Positions 9,054 to 17,185 of a stretch of 64,000 bases of DNA are shown here, piece after piece. A program made the translations under genes and the position numbers. The DNA is taken from assembly GCF_029866485.1 (NCBI RefSeq), contig NZ_CP092332.1, positions 2,232,001 through 2,296,000 of the forward strand. The letters are read 5' to 3'. The stretch comes from Flavobacterium keumense. GTDB taxonomy: Bacteria > Bacteroidota > Bacteroidia > Flavobacteriales > Flavobacteriaceae. The notes under the pieces are model-generated. The model had not been told where the DNA came from. It was given only the letters and a program-made list of their open reading frames with translations, and made no database searches. Each line of letters opens with the position of its first letter. The first letter of the stretch is position 1.

Positions 9054-9071
9054 TGGTGTAAATATACACCA
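9054..9071 (-). promoter_or_regulatory. Palindromic operator at the ParDE-type promoter
   Basis: TGGTGTA-N4-TACACCA is a perfect 7-bp inverted repeat ending 15 bp before the antitoxin start. Read on the minus strand it contains TATATTTA, one base from the TAnnTTTG element. Binding by the antitoxin here would block the promoter. Confidence 0.65.
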
Positions 9072-9083
9072 AATAAACAAATT

Positions 9084-12000
9084 TTACAACTTTTGTATTT
9101 TTCCTGTAACAGATATTTTTACTTTGATTGGATTGAATGTGTCCCAACCTGTTTTTCCATCACCAAAACTTTGAATTCTGATATAAAATGGTTGGAAATT
9201 ATTTTGAATTGATGCTTGCGAGCTTTGTCTAAATTCATAAAACTTAGAAGACAATTTTTGAACTCTATACAAATGCTCTTTCAACATTTCGTAATCTGGG
9301 TTTTCCCAATTAATTTCGTCTTCGTTTAAACCTAATAAAAACATATCGTTAATGTGTAAGGTAGTTACAATCTCTTTTCCGTCAACTGGTAATTGATACG
9401 CAGCTTGACCTGTTCGTTTGCGTTCTACCACAGTCCAGAAAGTAACTACATCTTCTTTAAGGTTTCCTTTTTCATCTTTATAAATTAAGACATGATGATT
9501 TTTATTAGGATCAACAAACTGATTAATTTTATCATTAACTCTTTCAGCTTTTCCTAATACTTTTTTAATTCTTACTTTTTTAATTGGGACTGGAACTCTT
9601 TCTATATCACTTGGCTCAACTTTATTAAGTCTTGCATATCTTTTTCCTTCATTTGGCATAAAGAATGATGTTTCTTTTAATATTTTATCAATTTTCTCTT
9701 TAATCCTCTTCTGTTGATTTTTATCTAAATTCTTAACTTTTGAATTCATCATATTAAAAAATTCAATTTCTGTCAGCTCTAATTTTTTGAAAATTTTATT
9801 TAAAATTACTTGTTTCAAATTCAAATCGACTATGCTGGTTAATTGAGAAAAACTTAAATTATTTATATCAACTCTATAAACATATTCATCTGATTTACAA
9901 TTCTTATTTTGCCCATAAACAGTTTCTAAATGTAACTGCCCTCTAGCCGCAACACCTAAATTAGTATGTTTTTTGCCGTTTTTTTCAACGGTTTTGGTTC
10001 TAATGGTAATATCGTTAGCCACTCTTTTATGCGATACTAGTATTTTTTCAACAGCTTTTTCGGCATCATAATTAAAATTTTCCCATGGCAAAGGGAAATT
10101 TTTCATTTCATAAGTTTTATTGTATCGGTTCCACTTCGATAATTCCTGTACATAAGACAGTTTAGTACAAGCCATTACCAAAGCATCAATAGCATGATGA
10201 CGGTGATCTTCTCTAGTTTTAGCATTTTCATCGTTCAAAATATGGTTTAGCCCCCATTTTTGTCTCAAATTTGAAGTCGCTTGTCCTGGAGAAACCATTA
10301 CATTTTTGCAAATTTTAGAAAGATAGTTTTTAGCTTCTTTACTGATATAGCGTGTGTCATTCAATTGTCGAGAAGAAAAATCATCATCAAAACTTTGTTT
10401 AACAAATCGCTTGAACTTATTATATGAATCTGGATATTCTTTTGTAAATGAAAACAATTTCAACGCTCTTTCTTTTATCGCAGCCCAATTCGCTTCATCA
10501 TTTCCATAAAATTCAAAAGGCGTTTTATTTCCTTTTTTACGGTTTTCATCGGCAAAACACAATGTTTTATTTGAAAAACTATCGTTTAAAGATCTACTCC
10601 ACGGATGAATGTGTTCAATTTGCACTTCGCCTGAAAACAACTGTGTTACCGAAATTGGTTTACCTGTATATGGACAAGTCCTTTTACATTCTTCCCATAG
10701 CTTATAAAGTAAAATATTGTCGTGAGTAATCCTTTGTCCTTCTTCTAAAAGTCTTGCTTTTACTCTATCATTTTCACGTTCTAATCTATTTTGTTCTTTT
10801 CTTATTTTACTACGTTGCGATTTCGAAATTTTTAAATCGCGAGCCATTTCTACTTTTATTTCGTCAATTTTTCCATGTTCGTCAATTAGTTCGTTGACTA
10901 ATTTTCGTAATTCAAACAAGGCTGTGATTACGATAGGGTTTTTTATTTGTTGAATTTCCTTATCGGCATCTTTTCCTAAAGGTAATTTTTCTACTAATTC
11001 AGTTACATCAATTGTGGCAGAATGATGATATAATCTTCGTAATTGATGCTCAGAAATATTATAATCGTTTCTAAGAATATCTTTTATGGTTTCAATAAAA
11101 CCACCTTTGTTTTTAGAACGTACAATTCCTTCAACATTATCAATAAGGAAGTTTCTTTTCTCATCAGATAATTTTTCCCAATCAGCACCAAGTACATTTT
11201 TTATTCCACCTAGTACAACCGCCACATCATACGTAAAACCTAATTTTAGAAAAGGTAAAATATTAGAAATGGCTTTTCTACTTAAACTAGCATAACCATC
11301 TTTAACATTGAATTTTGAAATAGCTTCTGCTTGTTCTTCAGTAAAATTCCATTCTTCTAGAGCATATTTTTTTAGGTTTGATTTGCTATCAAAAAAATAC
11401 AAAACATGCCAAATATCTTCTTGCTCCTTTTCTGTAAACTCAAACCATTTTTTACCGAAATACTTTTTACTTGATAGATTAGAAATGGTATGAGTTCCTA
11501 CTATTTTATCGTCATCTTTATAATTGAATTTGAACTCGGCACTTTCTTTTCCAATTACTTTTCTAATTTTTTTGAAGTCTGGCTTTTCATTGGCATACAA
11601 AAATTCCGCGATTTTCTTTTTTTCGTCTTGCGTAATTTTTTTTCCGTTGTATTCAACTGTATTTACCCATTGCCATACTCTAAATTGTTCAAAAGGAATT
11701 GCACTTATTGGACACTTGGTTTTGGTTGTTTCAAATGAACAATTACCTACTAAATGTTTTTGCGAACGTAAAGGTCGTTGATGAAATAATATACCATCTT
11801 CTTTGTAGCCGTCTAATTTTCTTCCACCAAATTTAGTTTTTAACTCATACGTTAATTCCGAATGATATTGAGCTTGTTTGTCCCATATCAATTCAAATTC
11901 ATCTACGTACATTTTACGAGTAGTGTATCGGTTTCTAATTCGTTCCAAACCATCTTGAAAAGGTTGATTTTCTTTTGGATAAATTTCAAACAAATAGGAT

Positions 12001-12548
12001 CCCAAAGTTTTATCTTGAATACTCTCTTGAGTTTCTGTTATCCCAATTTTTCCTTCTTTTGGATTTCCTTTAAAAATAGCGCCATCATCATTTCCTCCTT
12101 TTCTGCTATTACTTAAAAAACCTCGTCTTTGAATTAAATGATACAATATTCTACCAATTTCTTCTAAAGATAATGTTTCATTTAAAGCTTTTTGTCTTAA
12201 TTCATATGGATTTAAAGCAAACCAATTTGCTAATTTATCAGATGGTAACTCTTTGGTCTTCTTCCAATCTTCAAAATCACTTGCAACCATTGGGCACATT
12301 TTATTTTCAGAAAGTGCTTTTAACAGCACTTTCTTTCTTAGTTTTCTTCTAAAAAATTGACGTCTTACTCCTCTTGCCCTTGTTCTTCCAGCGTTTTTAG
12401 AAATTTCTCTTCCTACACCTTCTCCAAGGTTTTCAACTCCCATTGGGAAAATTCGACTTCCTACATCTAAAATTTTATTTTGAGCATCATCGATTAATGC
12501 CCATCCTATTGAATTTGTTCCTAAGTCTAGTCCTAATATTTTTGTCAT
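9084..12548 (-). CDS. cas9: CRISPR-associated endonuclease Cas9 (type II-C)
   Basis: 1154 residues, a typical compact type II-C size. RuvC-I is at the start (GLDLGTNSIGWALID, Asp8), followed by an Arg-rich bridge helix (RRQFFRRKLRKK, about 62-73). RuvC-II holds Glu567 (KVEMARD). The HNH domain has His646 (IEHIHPWS), Asn660 (FSNKTL) and Asn669 (DENRKKGN). RuvC-III has HRHHAIDALVMA with Asp788. All nuclease residues are present, so the enzyme should cut both DNA strands when guided by crRNA:tracrRNA. The C-terminal 330 residues form the PAM-reading part. The gene is on the strand opposite cas1-cas2 and ends 46 bp from the antitoxin start. Confidence 0.97.
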   Translation of the reverse strand: MTKILGLDLGTNSIGWALIDDAQNKILDVGSRIFPMGVENLGEGVGREISKNAGRTRARGVRRQFFRRKLRKKVLLKALSENKMCPMVASDFEDWKKTKELPSDKLANWFALNPYELRQKALNETLSLEEIGRILYHLIQRRGFLSNSRKGGNDDGAIFKGNPKEGKIGITETQESIQDKTLGSYLFEIYPKENQPFQDGLERIRNRYTTRKMYVDEFELIWDKQAQYHSELTYELKTKFGGRKLDGYKEDGILFHQRPLRSQKHLVGNCSFETTKTKCPISAIPFEQFRVWQWVNTVEYNGKKITQDEKKKIAEFLYANEKPDFKKIRKVIGKESAEFKFNYKDDDKIVGTHTISNLSSKKYFGKKWFEFTEKEQEDIWHVLYFFDSKSNLKKYALEEWNFTEEQAEAISKFNVKDGYASLSRKAISNILPFLKLGFTYDVAVVLGGIKNVLGADWEKLSDEKRNFLIDNVEGIVRSKNKGGFIETIKDILRNDYNISEHQLRRLYHHSATIDVTELVEKLPLGKDADKEIQQIKNPIVITALFELRKLVNELIDEHGKIDEIKVEMARDLKISKSQRSKIRKEQNRLERENDRVKARLLEEGQRITHDNILLYKLWEECKRTCPYTGKPISVTQLFSGEVQIEHIHPWSRSLNDSFSNKTLCFADENRKKGNKTPFEFYGNDEANWAAIKERALKLFSFTKEYPDSYNKFKRFVKQSFDDDFSSRQLNDTRYISKEAKNYLSKICKNVMVSPGQATSNLRQKWGLNHILNDENAKTREDHRHHAIDALVMACTKLSYVQELSKWNRYNKTYEMKNFPLPWENFNYDAEKAVEKILVSHKRVANDITIRTKTVEKNGKKHTNLGVAARGQLHLETVYGQNKNCKSDEYVYRVDINNLSFSQLTSIVDLNLKQVILNKIFKKLELTEIEFFNMMNSKVKNLDKNQQKRIKEKIDKILKETSFFMPNEGKRYARLNKVEPSDIERVPVPIKKVRIKKVLGKAERVNDKINQFVDPNKNHHVLIYKDEKGNLKEDVVTFWTVVERKRTGQAAYQLPVDGKEIVTTLHINDMFLLGLNEDEINWENPDYEMLKEHLYRVQKLSSKFYEFRQSSQASIQNNFQPFYIRIQSFGDGKTGWDTFNPIKVKISVTGKIQKL

Positions 12549-12591
12549 TGTATGTAAGATTTGGTTTAGCTAATTTAATTAAAAAAAAATG

Positions 12592-12619
12592 TTGCTTTAT
12601 ATTTTTTTTTATAAATTTG
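12592..12619 (+). promoter_or_regulatory. tracrRNA promoter
   Basis: TTGC at 12592 and TAAATTTG at 12612-12619 match the Bacteroidota -33 and -7 elements with 16 bp between them. The predicted start near 12626 is just before the anti-repeat. Confidence 0.7.
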
Positions 12620-12625
12620 TTAGTG

Positions 12626-12713
12626 ATTAAAATTTCTAATCTTTAATCTTATCACAATAAGGCTATATGCCGTAGATGAAAATCTTTAGTCCTGCTTCGG
12701 TGGGACTTTTTAT
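12626..12713 (+). ncRNA. tracrRNA
   Basis: The anti-repeat at 12633-12658 begins TTTCTAATCTTTAATC, identical to the repeat core, then differs over five bases (a bulge) and rejoins at CACAAT. After it come a small nexus hairpin GGC-TATAT-GCC (12661-12671), GAT-GAAA-ATC (12675-12684) and a terminator AGTCC-TGCTTCGGTG-GGACT followed by T-rich sequence. It lies 78 bp before cas9 on the opposite strand. It pairs with crRNA read from the minus strand of the array, which sets the array orientation. Confidence 0.92.
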
Positions 12714-12780
12714 TTTTTTATAGTTCTTAAATCTTAGAATAATACAACTAAATAATTTTAATCTTTTTTTATATCAATGA

Positions 12781-12807
12781 CCTCAAGAGAAATCTTGAGG
12801 TTTTTTT
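12781..12807 (+). terminator. Hairpin terminator downstream of tracrRNA
   Basis: CCTCAAG-AGAAAT-CTTGAGG followed by seven T. It lies about 70 bp past the tracrRNA terminator, so it either backs it up or ends a separate short RNA. Confidence 0.75.
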
Positions 12808-12892
12808 ATGTACTCAAATAGTCTATAATATCTTCTATTTCATCAACTAAAGATTTTATTTTTTGGTCTGAATAGACAACTAAGTTGAACCA

Positions 12893-12924
12893 ATGACTCT
12901 AAAAAAATTAGGGTCATTTTTTTT
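12893..12924 (+). terminator. Hairpin terminator
   Basis: ATGACTCTAA pairs with TTAGGGTCAT (one G-T pair), with an A-run in the loop and eight T after it. No coding frame precedes it. Confidence 0.65.
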
Positions 12925-12979
12925 GCAAAAGTCTCAAATCTGAATTAAAAAAGTTCGAGACAACTCCTCTATTCTCCAC
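12925..12979 (+). repeat. Left member of a 55-bp direct repeat flanking the recombinase-IS module
   Basis: Starts GCAAAAGTCTCAAATCTGAA and ends TTCTCCAC. It matches 15428-15482 at most positions in the same orientation, including the shared TCAAATCTGAATTAAAA and AGTTCGA blocks. The two copies enclose the tyrosine recombinase gene and IS1 copy 2. Confidence 0.75.
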
Positions 12980-13001
12980 TGAAACTATTTCAAAAAAAGC
13001 T

Positions 13002-13036
13002 AAAAGCCTGTAAATCCTATGATTTACAGGCTTTTT
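13002..13036 (+). terminator. Strong hairpin terminator
   Basis: AAAAGCCTGTAAATC-CTAT-GATTTACAGGCTTTTT is a perfect 15-bp stem with A- and T-runs on the two sides, so it works in either direction. Confidence 0.85.
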
Positions 13037-13086
13037 CATTTTGGCTACTATTCAAATTATGCATTAAATCACAATGTGTAGGTGAT

Positions 13087-13131
13087 AAATTCGGGTACCC
13101 TAAAATCCAAGAAAAAAAGGTAACCGAATTT
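13087..13131. repeat. 13-bp inverted repeat upstream of the tyrosine recombinase
   Basis: AAATTCGGGTACC (13087-13099) faces GGTAACCGAATTT (13119-13131) with one mismatch and a 19-base loop. It sits about 100 bp before the recombinase start. It could be a recombinase core site, an operator or an RNA hairpin. No U-run follows. Confidence 0.5.
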
Positions 13132-13227
13132 CTCGCTAGCCCAACACTGGCAAGCTGTTCAGAAGATGAACATCTTGACAAAAAGTGGCTAAAATTCTAA
13201 TTTGAATAACAAAAAAGGTGACCACAA

Positions 13228-14475
13228 ATGAAACACAAAATCTCAACCCTGTTTTATGCCAAAGCAGCTAAAACATCCAAAAACGGATTACTCCCAATCT
13301 ATCAACGAATCACAGTTAACGGTGAACGAATCGAAATGAGCACTTCTAAATTTATAGAAAAAGCCAAATGGAACACAAGTGCAGGAAAAATCAAAGGCAG
13401 CTCAGAAGAAGCCAGATTAATAAATAGTTACCTCGACATCCTTAAAGCAAAAGTGTACGAAGCCGAAAAATGGATGGTAAACAACAATCTTGAAATTAAT
13501 GCCCAAACATTTAAAAACAAGCTATTAGGTATAGAAGAAAAACAGCATAAAATAATTCTAATATTCCAGGAGCACAACAAGAGAATGAAAGAGCTAATCA
13601 ACAAAGAGTTCTCTATAAACACCTACAAAAAATACGAAACTACCCTAACGCACACAAAAGAGTTTTTAAAAACCCAGTATGCTATTAATGATATTTCCAT
13701 TAACCGGATAGATCTTGCCTTCATTAATAATTTTGACTTCTATTTAAGAAATACTAAAAATTGCAACAACAATTCGACTATTAAATACATTCGAAACTTT
13801 GGAAAAATTGTCAAACAATGTTACAAAAACGGATGGTTAGACAGAGATCCTTTCTTAAACTACGACGGAAGAGTCAAAGAAGTAGAAAGAACCTATTTAA
13901 CCGAAACTGAAATAGAAGCACTATTAAATAAAAAATTCCAAATCAAACGATTAGAACTAGTAAAAGACCTGTTTTTATTCAGTTGTTTTACTGGGCTAGC
14001 TTATATCGATGTATTCAATCTAACACCTGCCAATATTATAATAGGTATCGATGGCGAAAAATGGATTTCCACGCACCGCCAAAAAACAGAAAGCGCCTCA
14101 AAAATTCCCATACTCCCTGTAACGCAAATGATCATCGACAAATACGAAAACCACCCACAGAGCAACAACGAGGAAAAGCTCCTCCCTATTCTATCCAACC
14201 AGAAGATGAACGCCTACTTAAAAGAAATAGCCGCTGTATGCGAGATCAACAAAGAACTCACCTTTCACATTGCCAGACATACCTTTGCGACAACCGTAAC
14301 CCTAACAAACGGCGTACCCATAGAAAGCGTGAGCAAAATGCTAGGACACAAAAACCTACGCACCACCCAGCACTATGCCAAGGTATTAGACAGAAAAGTA
14401 AGCGAGGACATGAAAATACTCAAAGACAAGTTGACAATGAACTTAACTATGACTAAAACAAGCGCACAATCATAA
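13228..14475 (+). CDS. Bacteroidetes-type tyrosine recombinase (mobile-element integrase)
   Basis: 415 residues with the three-domain layout of Bacteroidota transposon integrases: an arm-binding domain (about 1-95, starting KISTLFYAKAAKTSKNGLLPI), a SAM-like core-binding domain (about 110-210) and a catalytic domain with HIARHTF (His-x-x-Arg), LGHKNLRTTQHYAKV (His and nucleophile Tyr). The usual first Arg is absent: TGLAYIDV replaces TGLRxxE, as in the IntDOT group, so this is a family trait rather than damage. The gene ends TCATAA, and those six bases are also the last two codons (Leu plus stop) of the convergent transposase. It is enclosed by 55-bp direct repeats and has no conjugation genes nearby. 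Confidence 0.88.
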   Translation: MKHKISTLFYAKAAKTSKNGLLPIYQRITVNGERIEMSTSKFIEKAKWNTSAGKIKGSSEEARLINSYLDILKAKVYEAEKWMVNNNLEINAQTFKNKLLGIEEKQHKIILIFQEHNKRMKELINKEFSINTYKKYETTLTHTKEFLKTQYAINDISINRIDLAFINNFDFYLRNTKNCNNNSTIKYIRNFGKIVKQCYKNGWLDRDPFLNYDGRVKEVERTYLTETEIEALLNKKFQIKRLELVKDLFLFSCFTGLAYIDVFNLTPANIIIGIDGEKWISTHRQKTESASKIPILPVTQMIIDKYENHPQSNNEEKLLPILSNQKMNAYLKEIAAVCEINKELTFHIARHTFATTVTLTNGVPIESVSKMLGHKNLRTTQHYAKVLDRKVSEDMKILKDKLTMNLTMTKTSAQS

Positions 14476-15168
14476 CCAAAAATAAATCCTTAGCACTGCA
14501 CTGAGTACAAGCAAACTTTTAGAAAAACAAATTGACCTTCTATTGAGGCGTTTTAATTGAGTACGGAGGCTCAGATTTTTTCTTTCAATTCTATTGGTTC
14601 CAAAGCGGGTAACTTTATGAATAGTGTTGTGAATTAAAAATTTGTAGTGAATCAACCCATCAGTATAAATTCGTTTGGGATTGGAAAGTACTACGGTTTT
14701 GATAACTTGATTGAGTGTTTTCTTGGTTCTTGAACCAACAGCAAAACTGATTACATTTTTATTGACTCTATCTAAAGCATATACAATCCAAATTACCTTG
14801 CCTTTATGCCTTAAAAAAGTCCTCATTTCATCTACTTCATAGATTTGACCAGAATAAATCGGTGGCGATTGCACTCCTTTGGCAATAAATACTATACGTT
14901 TTAGTAAAGTGGTGGTAGAAATACATAAAACTCGAGCCATACTTCTAATTCCCATACCCTCTTTAATAAGCATTATGATATGGGCATTAATTTCTTTACT
15001 ACATCCCTTGCTTGTATAAAAATCAATACACCGTTTTGTACACGTTTTACAATAAAATTGTTGTTTTCGGTTAGCAGTAAACCCATTTTTAATAAGTGTA
15101 GGAGCAGTACAATGAGGACAAATTTTAGTATCACTAATTTTGATACACGAGGACTGATAAAAAGCCAT
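14470..15168 (-). CDS. IS1-family transposase
   Basis: 232 residues from ATG at 15168 (MAFYQSSCIKISDTK). A longer frame from 15213 lies in the leader hairpin. It has a zinc ribbon (CPHC at about 18-21, FYCKTC about 38-43), a helix-turn-helix region (MGIRSMARVLCISTTTLLKR) and a DDE-type domain with YEVDEMRTF, YTDGLIHY and RIERKNLSLRTQLKRL. In E. coli IS1 these parts are InsA and InsB joined by frameshifting; here they are one continuous frame, as in other Bacteroidota IS1 relatives. It should be functional if its ends are. Confidence 0.92.
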   Translation of the reverse strand: MAFYQSSCIKISDTKICPHCTAPTLIKNGFTANRKQQFYCKTCTKRCIDFYTSKGCSKEINAHIIMLIKEGMGIRSMARVLCISTTTLLKRIVFIAKGVQSPPIYSGQIYEVDEMRTFLRHKGKVIWIVYALDRVNKNVISFAVGSRTKKTLNQVIKTVVLSNPKRIYTDGLIHYKFLIHNTIHKVTRFGTNRIERKNLSLRTQLKRLNRRSICFSKSLLVLSAVLRIYFWL

Positions 15169-15309
15169 TTTAAAAGATTTAAGCGATAATAAAATATACA
15201 AAAGGAGAGACATACAGCCTCTCCTTTTGTAAAATAAATTAACTTAAACATTGATTATCAATATAGTAACTTATTGATTTGGAGTCATCACTAATTTTGA
15301 TACATTACC
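14470..15309 (-). mobile_element. IS1-family element, copy 2 (intact transposase)
   Basis: The left terminus, read on minus from 15309, is GGTAATGTATCAAAATTAGT, close to the E. coli IS1 end. A stem-loop follows in the leader (about 15198-15228: AAAAGGAGAGGC facing GTCTCTCCTTTT). The transposase gene ends exactly where similarity to copy 1 stops. No right inverted repeat or target duplication was found at the recombinase side, so the right end may be missing or lie within the transposase 3' end. Confidence 0.78.
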
Positions 15310-15427
15310 ACTAAATTGGATTTTTCCTAAGAGAATATTTAGTCTATAATCCAAATTTAAAGATTTTGAAAACACTCTCCTAGTTTTGAATTAAATCAGT
15401 CCACTTTTTGCTGATGATTTAAATATT

Positions 15428-15482
15428 GTAAAAGTTTCAAATCTGAATTAAAATAGTTCGAAATAACTCCCCTTTTTTCCAC
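15428..15482 (+). repeat. Right member of the 55-bp direct repeat
   Basis: Starts GTAAAAGTTTCAAATCTGAA and ends TTTTCCAC; partner of 12925-12979. The distance between the copies is about 2.5 kb. Candidate attR or attL for the recombinase module. Confidence 0.7.
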
Positions 15483-15509
15483 AAAAAAGTCCCAATTTAA
15501 TTTGGGACT
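15482..15509 (-). terminator. Terminator of the rhomboid gene
   Basis: On minus, AGTCCCAA pairs with TTGGGACT across a six-base loop and is followed by a U-run. It begins five bases after the rhomboid stop. Confidence 0.8.
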
Positions 15510-15513
15510 TATT

Positions 15514-16161
15514 TTATAACTTCCTTAGTCGCTGCATGATAAAAAGTACAATAATAGGAATCGTCAATAAAACAACCATCAAACTATGTTCTACTATTAA
15601 TTGTGGTTGTTTGATTAACGTAATTACATACCCCCCAACAGCTCCTCCAAAATGTGCCGAATGTCCAATGTTATCGCTCTGCGATTTCATTCCGTAAATG
15701 GAATACAACAAGTACAAAATACCAAAAAGATACGCTGGAATGGGAATAACAAAAAACAGCCCTAGCATCATATCTGGTTGCAACATAATTGCAGAATACA
15801 ACACTCCTGTCACTGCACCCGAAGCACCCACGGCACGATAGCTATAGTTATCTTTATTAAAAATATAAGTCAATAGATTTCCAAAAATCAAACTTCCAAG
15901 ATAAATTATCGCAAAAGTCCAATTTCCCAAATAAGCTAAAACTAAAGGAGCAAAAAAATACAATGTCAACATATTGAACAGTAAATGAGTAAAATCAACA
16001 TGTAAAAACCCAGATGAAATCATTCGTATTTGTTCGCCACGCTGAATACTACTAACATGAAACTCATATTTTCTAAAAAATGAGAGATCATTAAACCCTC
16101 TATAACTTAACAAAACCGTAACCGTAATGATTACTACTAGAATCAAATTCATATACTTCAT
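15514..16161 (-). CDS. Rhomboid-family intramembrane serine protease
   Basis: 215 residues, six predicted membrane helices. The catalytic Ser is in VGASGAVTG and the catalytic His in GHSAHFGGAVGG. The loop-1 motif around HVDFTHLLFNMLTLYFF carries the conserved His and Asn of the oxyanion region. Rhomboids cleave membrane proteins within or near their helices; the substrate cannot be told from sequence. A second ATG three codons in is possible. Divergent from the acyltransferase. Confidence 0.92.
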   Translation of the reverse strand: MKYMNLILVVIITVTVLLSYRGFNDLSFFRKYEFHVSSIQRGEQIRMISSGFLHVDFTHLLFNMLTLYFFAPLVLAYLGNWTFAIIYLGSLIFGNLLTYIFNKDNYSYRAVGASGAVTGVLYSAIMLQPDMMLGLFFVIPIPAYLFGILYLLYSIYGMKSQSDNIGHSAHFGGAVGGYVITLIKQPQLIVEHSLMVVLLTIPIIVLFIMQRLRKL

Positions 16162-16240
16162 TTTTGTGTAAGTAAATATAGTAAATCAGCTTAATTGAAG
16201 TTGTTAATGTTTTACTATATAATCCAAGATTATTTTGAAT

Positions 16241-16248
16241 TATATTTG
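16241..16248 (+). promoter_or_regulatory. Promoter -7 element for the acyltransferase gene
   Basis: TATATTTG is an exact TAnnTTTG match ending 14 bp before the start codon. Confidence 0.6.
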
Positions 16249-16262
16249 TCAAAAATAACTAC

Positions 16263-17132
16263 ATGCAATTTTTGATTTATATTATTAGTTTTCCATTTCT
16301 TTGGCTTATTTCCAAATTACCGTTTAAATTATTTTATTGGTTTTCAGATGGAATTTATGTACTAATCTACTATATTATTGGATACAGAAAAAAAATAGTA
16401 CGACACAATATTTTAATAGCACTACCTAATCTGTCAGAATCGGAACGTTTGAAAATAGAAAAAAAATTCTATCGTCATATGTGTGACATGTTTTTGGAAA
16501 TGATTAAAACAATGTCCATTTCAACTGAAGAAATGAAAAAGCGATTCAAAATAACCAATATTGAAGTAGTAAAAGAATACGAACAAAAGAATAAAAGTAT
16601 CATATTATTGGCTTCCCACTATGCCAGTTGGGAATGGCTATTATCCATCAATGAAAGTACATCATTCAAATGCATCGGTGTTTATAAAAAAATAAACAAT
16701 CCGTATTTTGACAAACTCATTCGCAATATTCGATCTAAATTCAATTCTGAATTAGTTGCTACTGATAAAACTATTGCTTTAATAGCTGAAAATCAAGAAA
16801 AGGGAATCATGGGAATGTATGGATTAGCTAGCGACCAGTCCCCTCAAGTTCATAAAACGTTTCATTGGCAACAATTTATGGGAATAGAAGTACCCGTTCA
16901 TACTGGTGCCGAGATGCTTGCAAAAAGATACGACTTAGAAGTGGTTTTTGCTAAAGTAAAAAAGGTAAAGCGAGGGTTTTATGAAGCCACATTTGTGCCA
17001 ATATGTGAGCATCCAAGAACAATTCCTGACTATGAAATCACAGACACCTACCTCAAGGAAGTTGAAAAACAAATACTTGAAGCACCCGAATATTATTTTT
17101 GGACACATAAAAGATGGAAACATCGTAAATAA
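16263..17132 (+). CDS. Lipid A biosynthesis-type acyltransferase (LpxL/HtrB family)
   Basis: 289 residues. An N-terminal membrane anchor (about 1-40) is followed by the LPLAT domain with the HxxxxE motif in ASHYASWEW near residue 118-126 and a second block SDQSP near 196. In this family the enzyme adds a secondary acyl chain to lipid A precursors at the inner membrane, using acyl-ACP. Related Bacteroidota enzymes acylate other lipids, so the exact acceptor is open. Single gene with its own promoter and a bidirectional terminator shared with glmM. Confidence 0.88.
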   Translation: MQFLIYIISFPFLWLISKLPFKLFYWFSDGIYVLIYYIIGYRKKIVRHNILIALPNLSESERLKIEKKFYRHMCDMFLEMIKTMSISTEEMKKRFKITNIEVVKEYEQKNKSIILLASHYASWEWLLSINESTSFKCIGVYKKINNPYFDKLIRNIRSKFNSELVATDKTIALIAENQEKGIMGMYGLASDQSPQVHKTFHWQQFMGIEVPVHTGAEMLAKRYDLEVVFAKVKKVKRGFYEATFVPICEHPRTIPDYEITDTYLKEVEKQILEAPEYYFWTHKRWKHRK

Positions 17133-17166
17133 AAAAATCCCTTTTCTAAAAAGAAAGGGGATTTTT
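17133..17166. terminator. Bidirectional terminator between acyltransferase gene and glmM
   Basis: AAAAATCCCTTTTCT faces AAGAAAGGGGATTTTT, with one bulge, between two convergent genes. Confidence 0.8.
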
Positions 17167-17185
17167 ATTTGAAATAGTAATCCGA

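Larger units (their letters stand above)
12714..13227. other. Gap between tracrRNA and recombinase gene with stacked terminators
   Basis: No gene is apparent in these 514 bases. The stretch holds three hairpin terminators (12781-12807, 12893-12924, 13002-13036), one member of a 55-bp direct-repeat pair and a long inverted repeat before the recombinase gene; each is listed separately. Short unseen RNAs ending at these terminators are possible. Confidence 0.5.

Noticed and set aside
13983..14456. 157-codon open frame inside the tyrosine recombinase gene
   Set aside because: Shifted frame of a well-supported catalytic domain; its composition (many Arg, His, Pro, Gln) is that of an out-of-frame reading.
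13228..14475. Treating the missing first catalytic Arg as inactivation
   Set aside because: TGLAYxDV-type replacement is normal in the IntDOT-like family of Bacteroidota recombinases.
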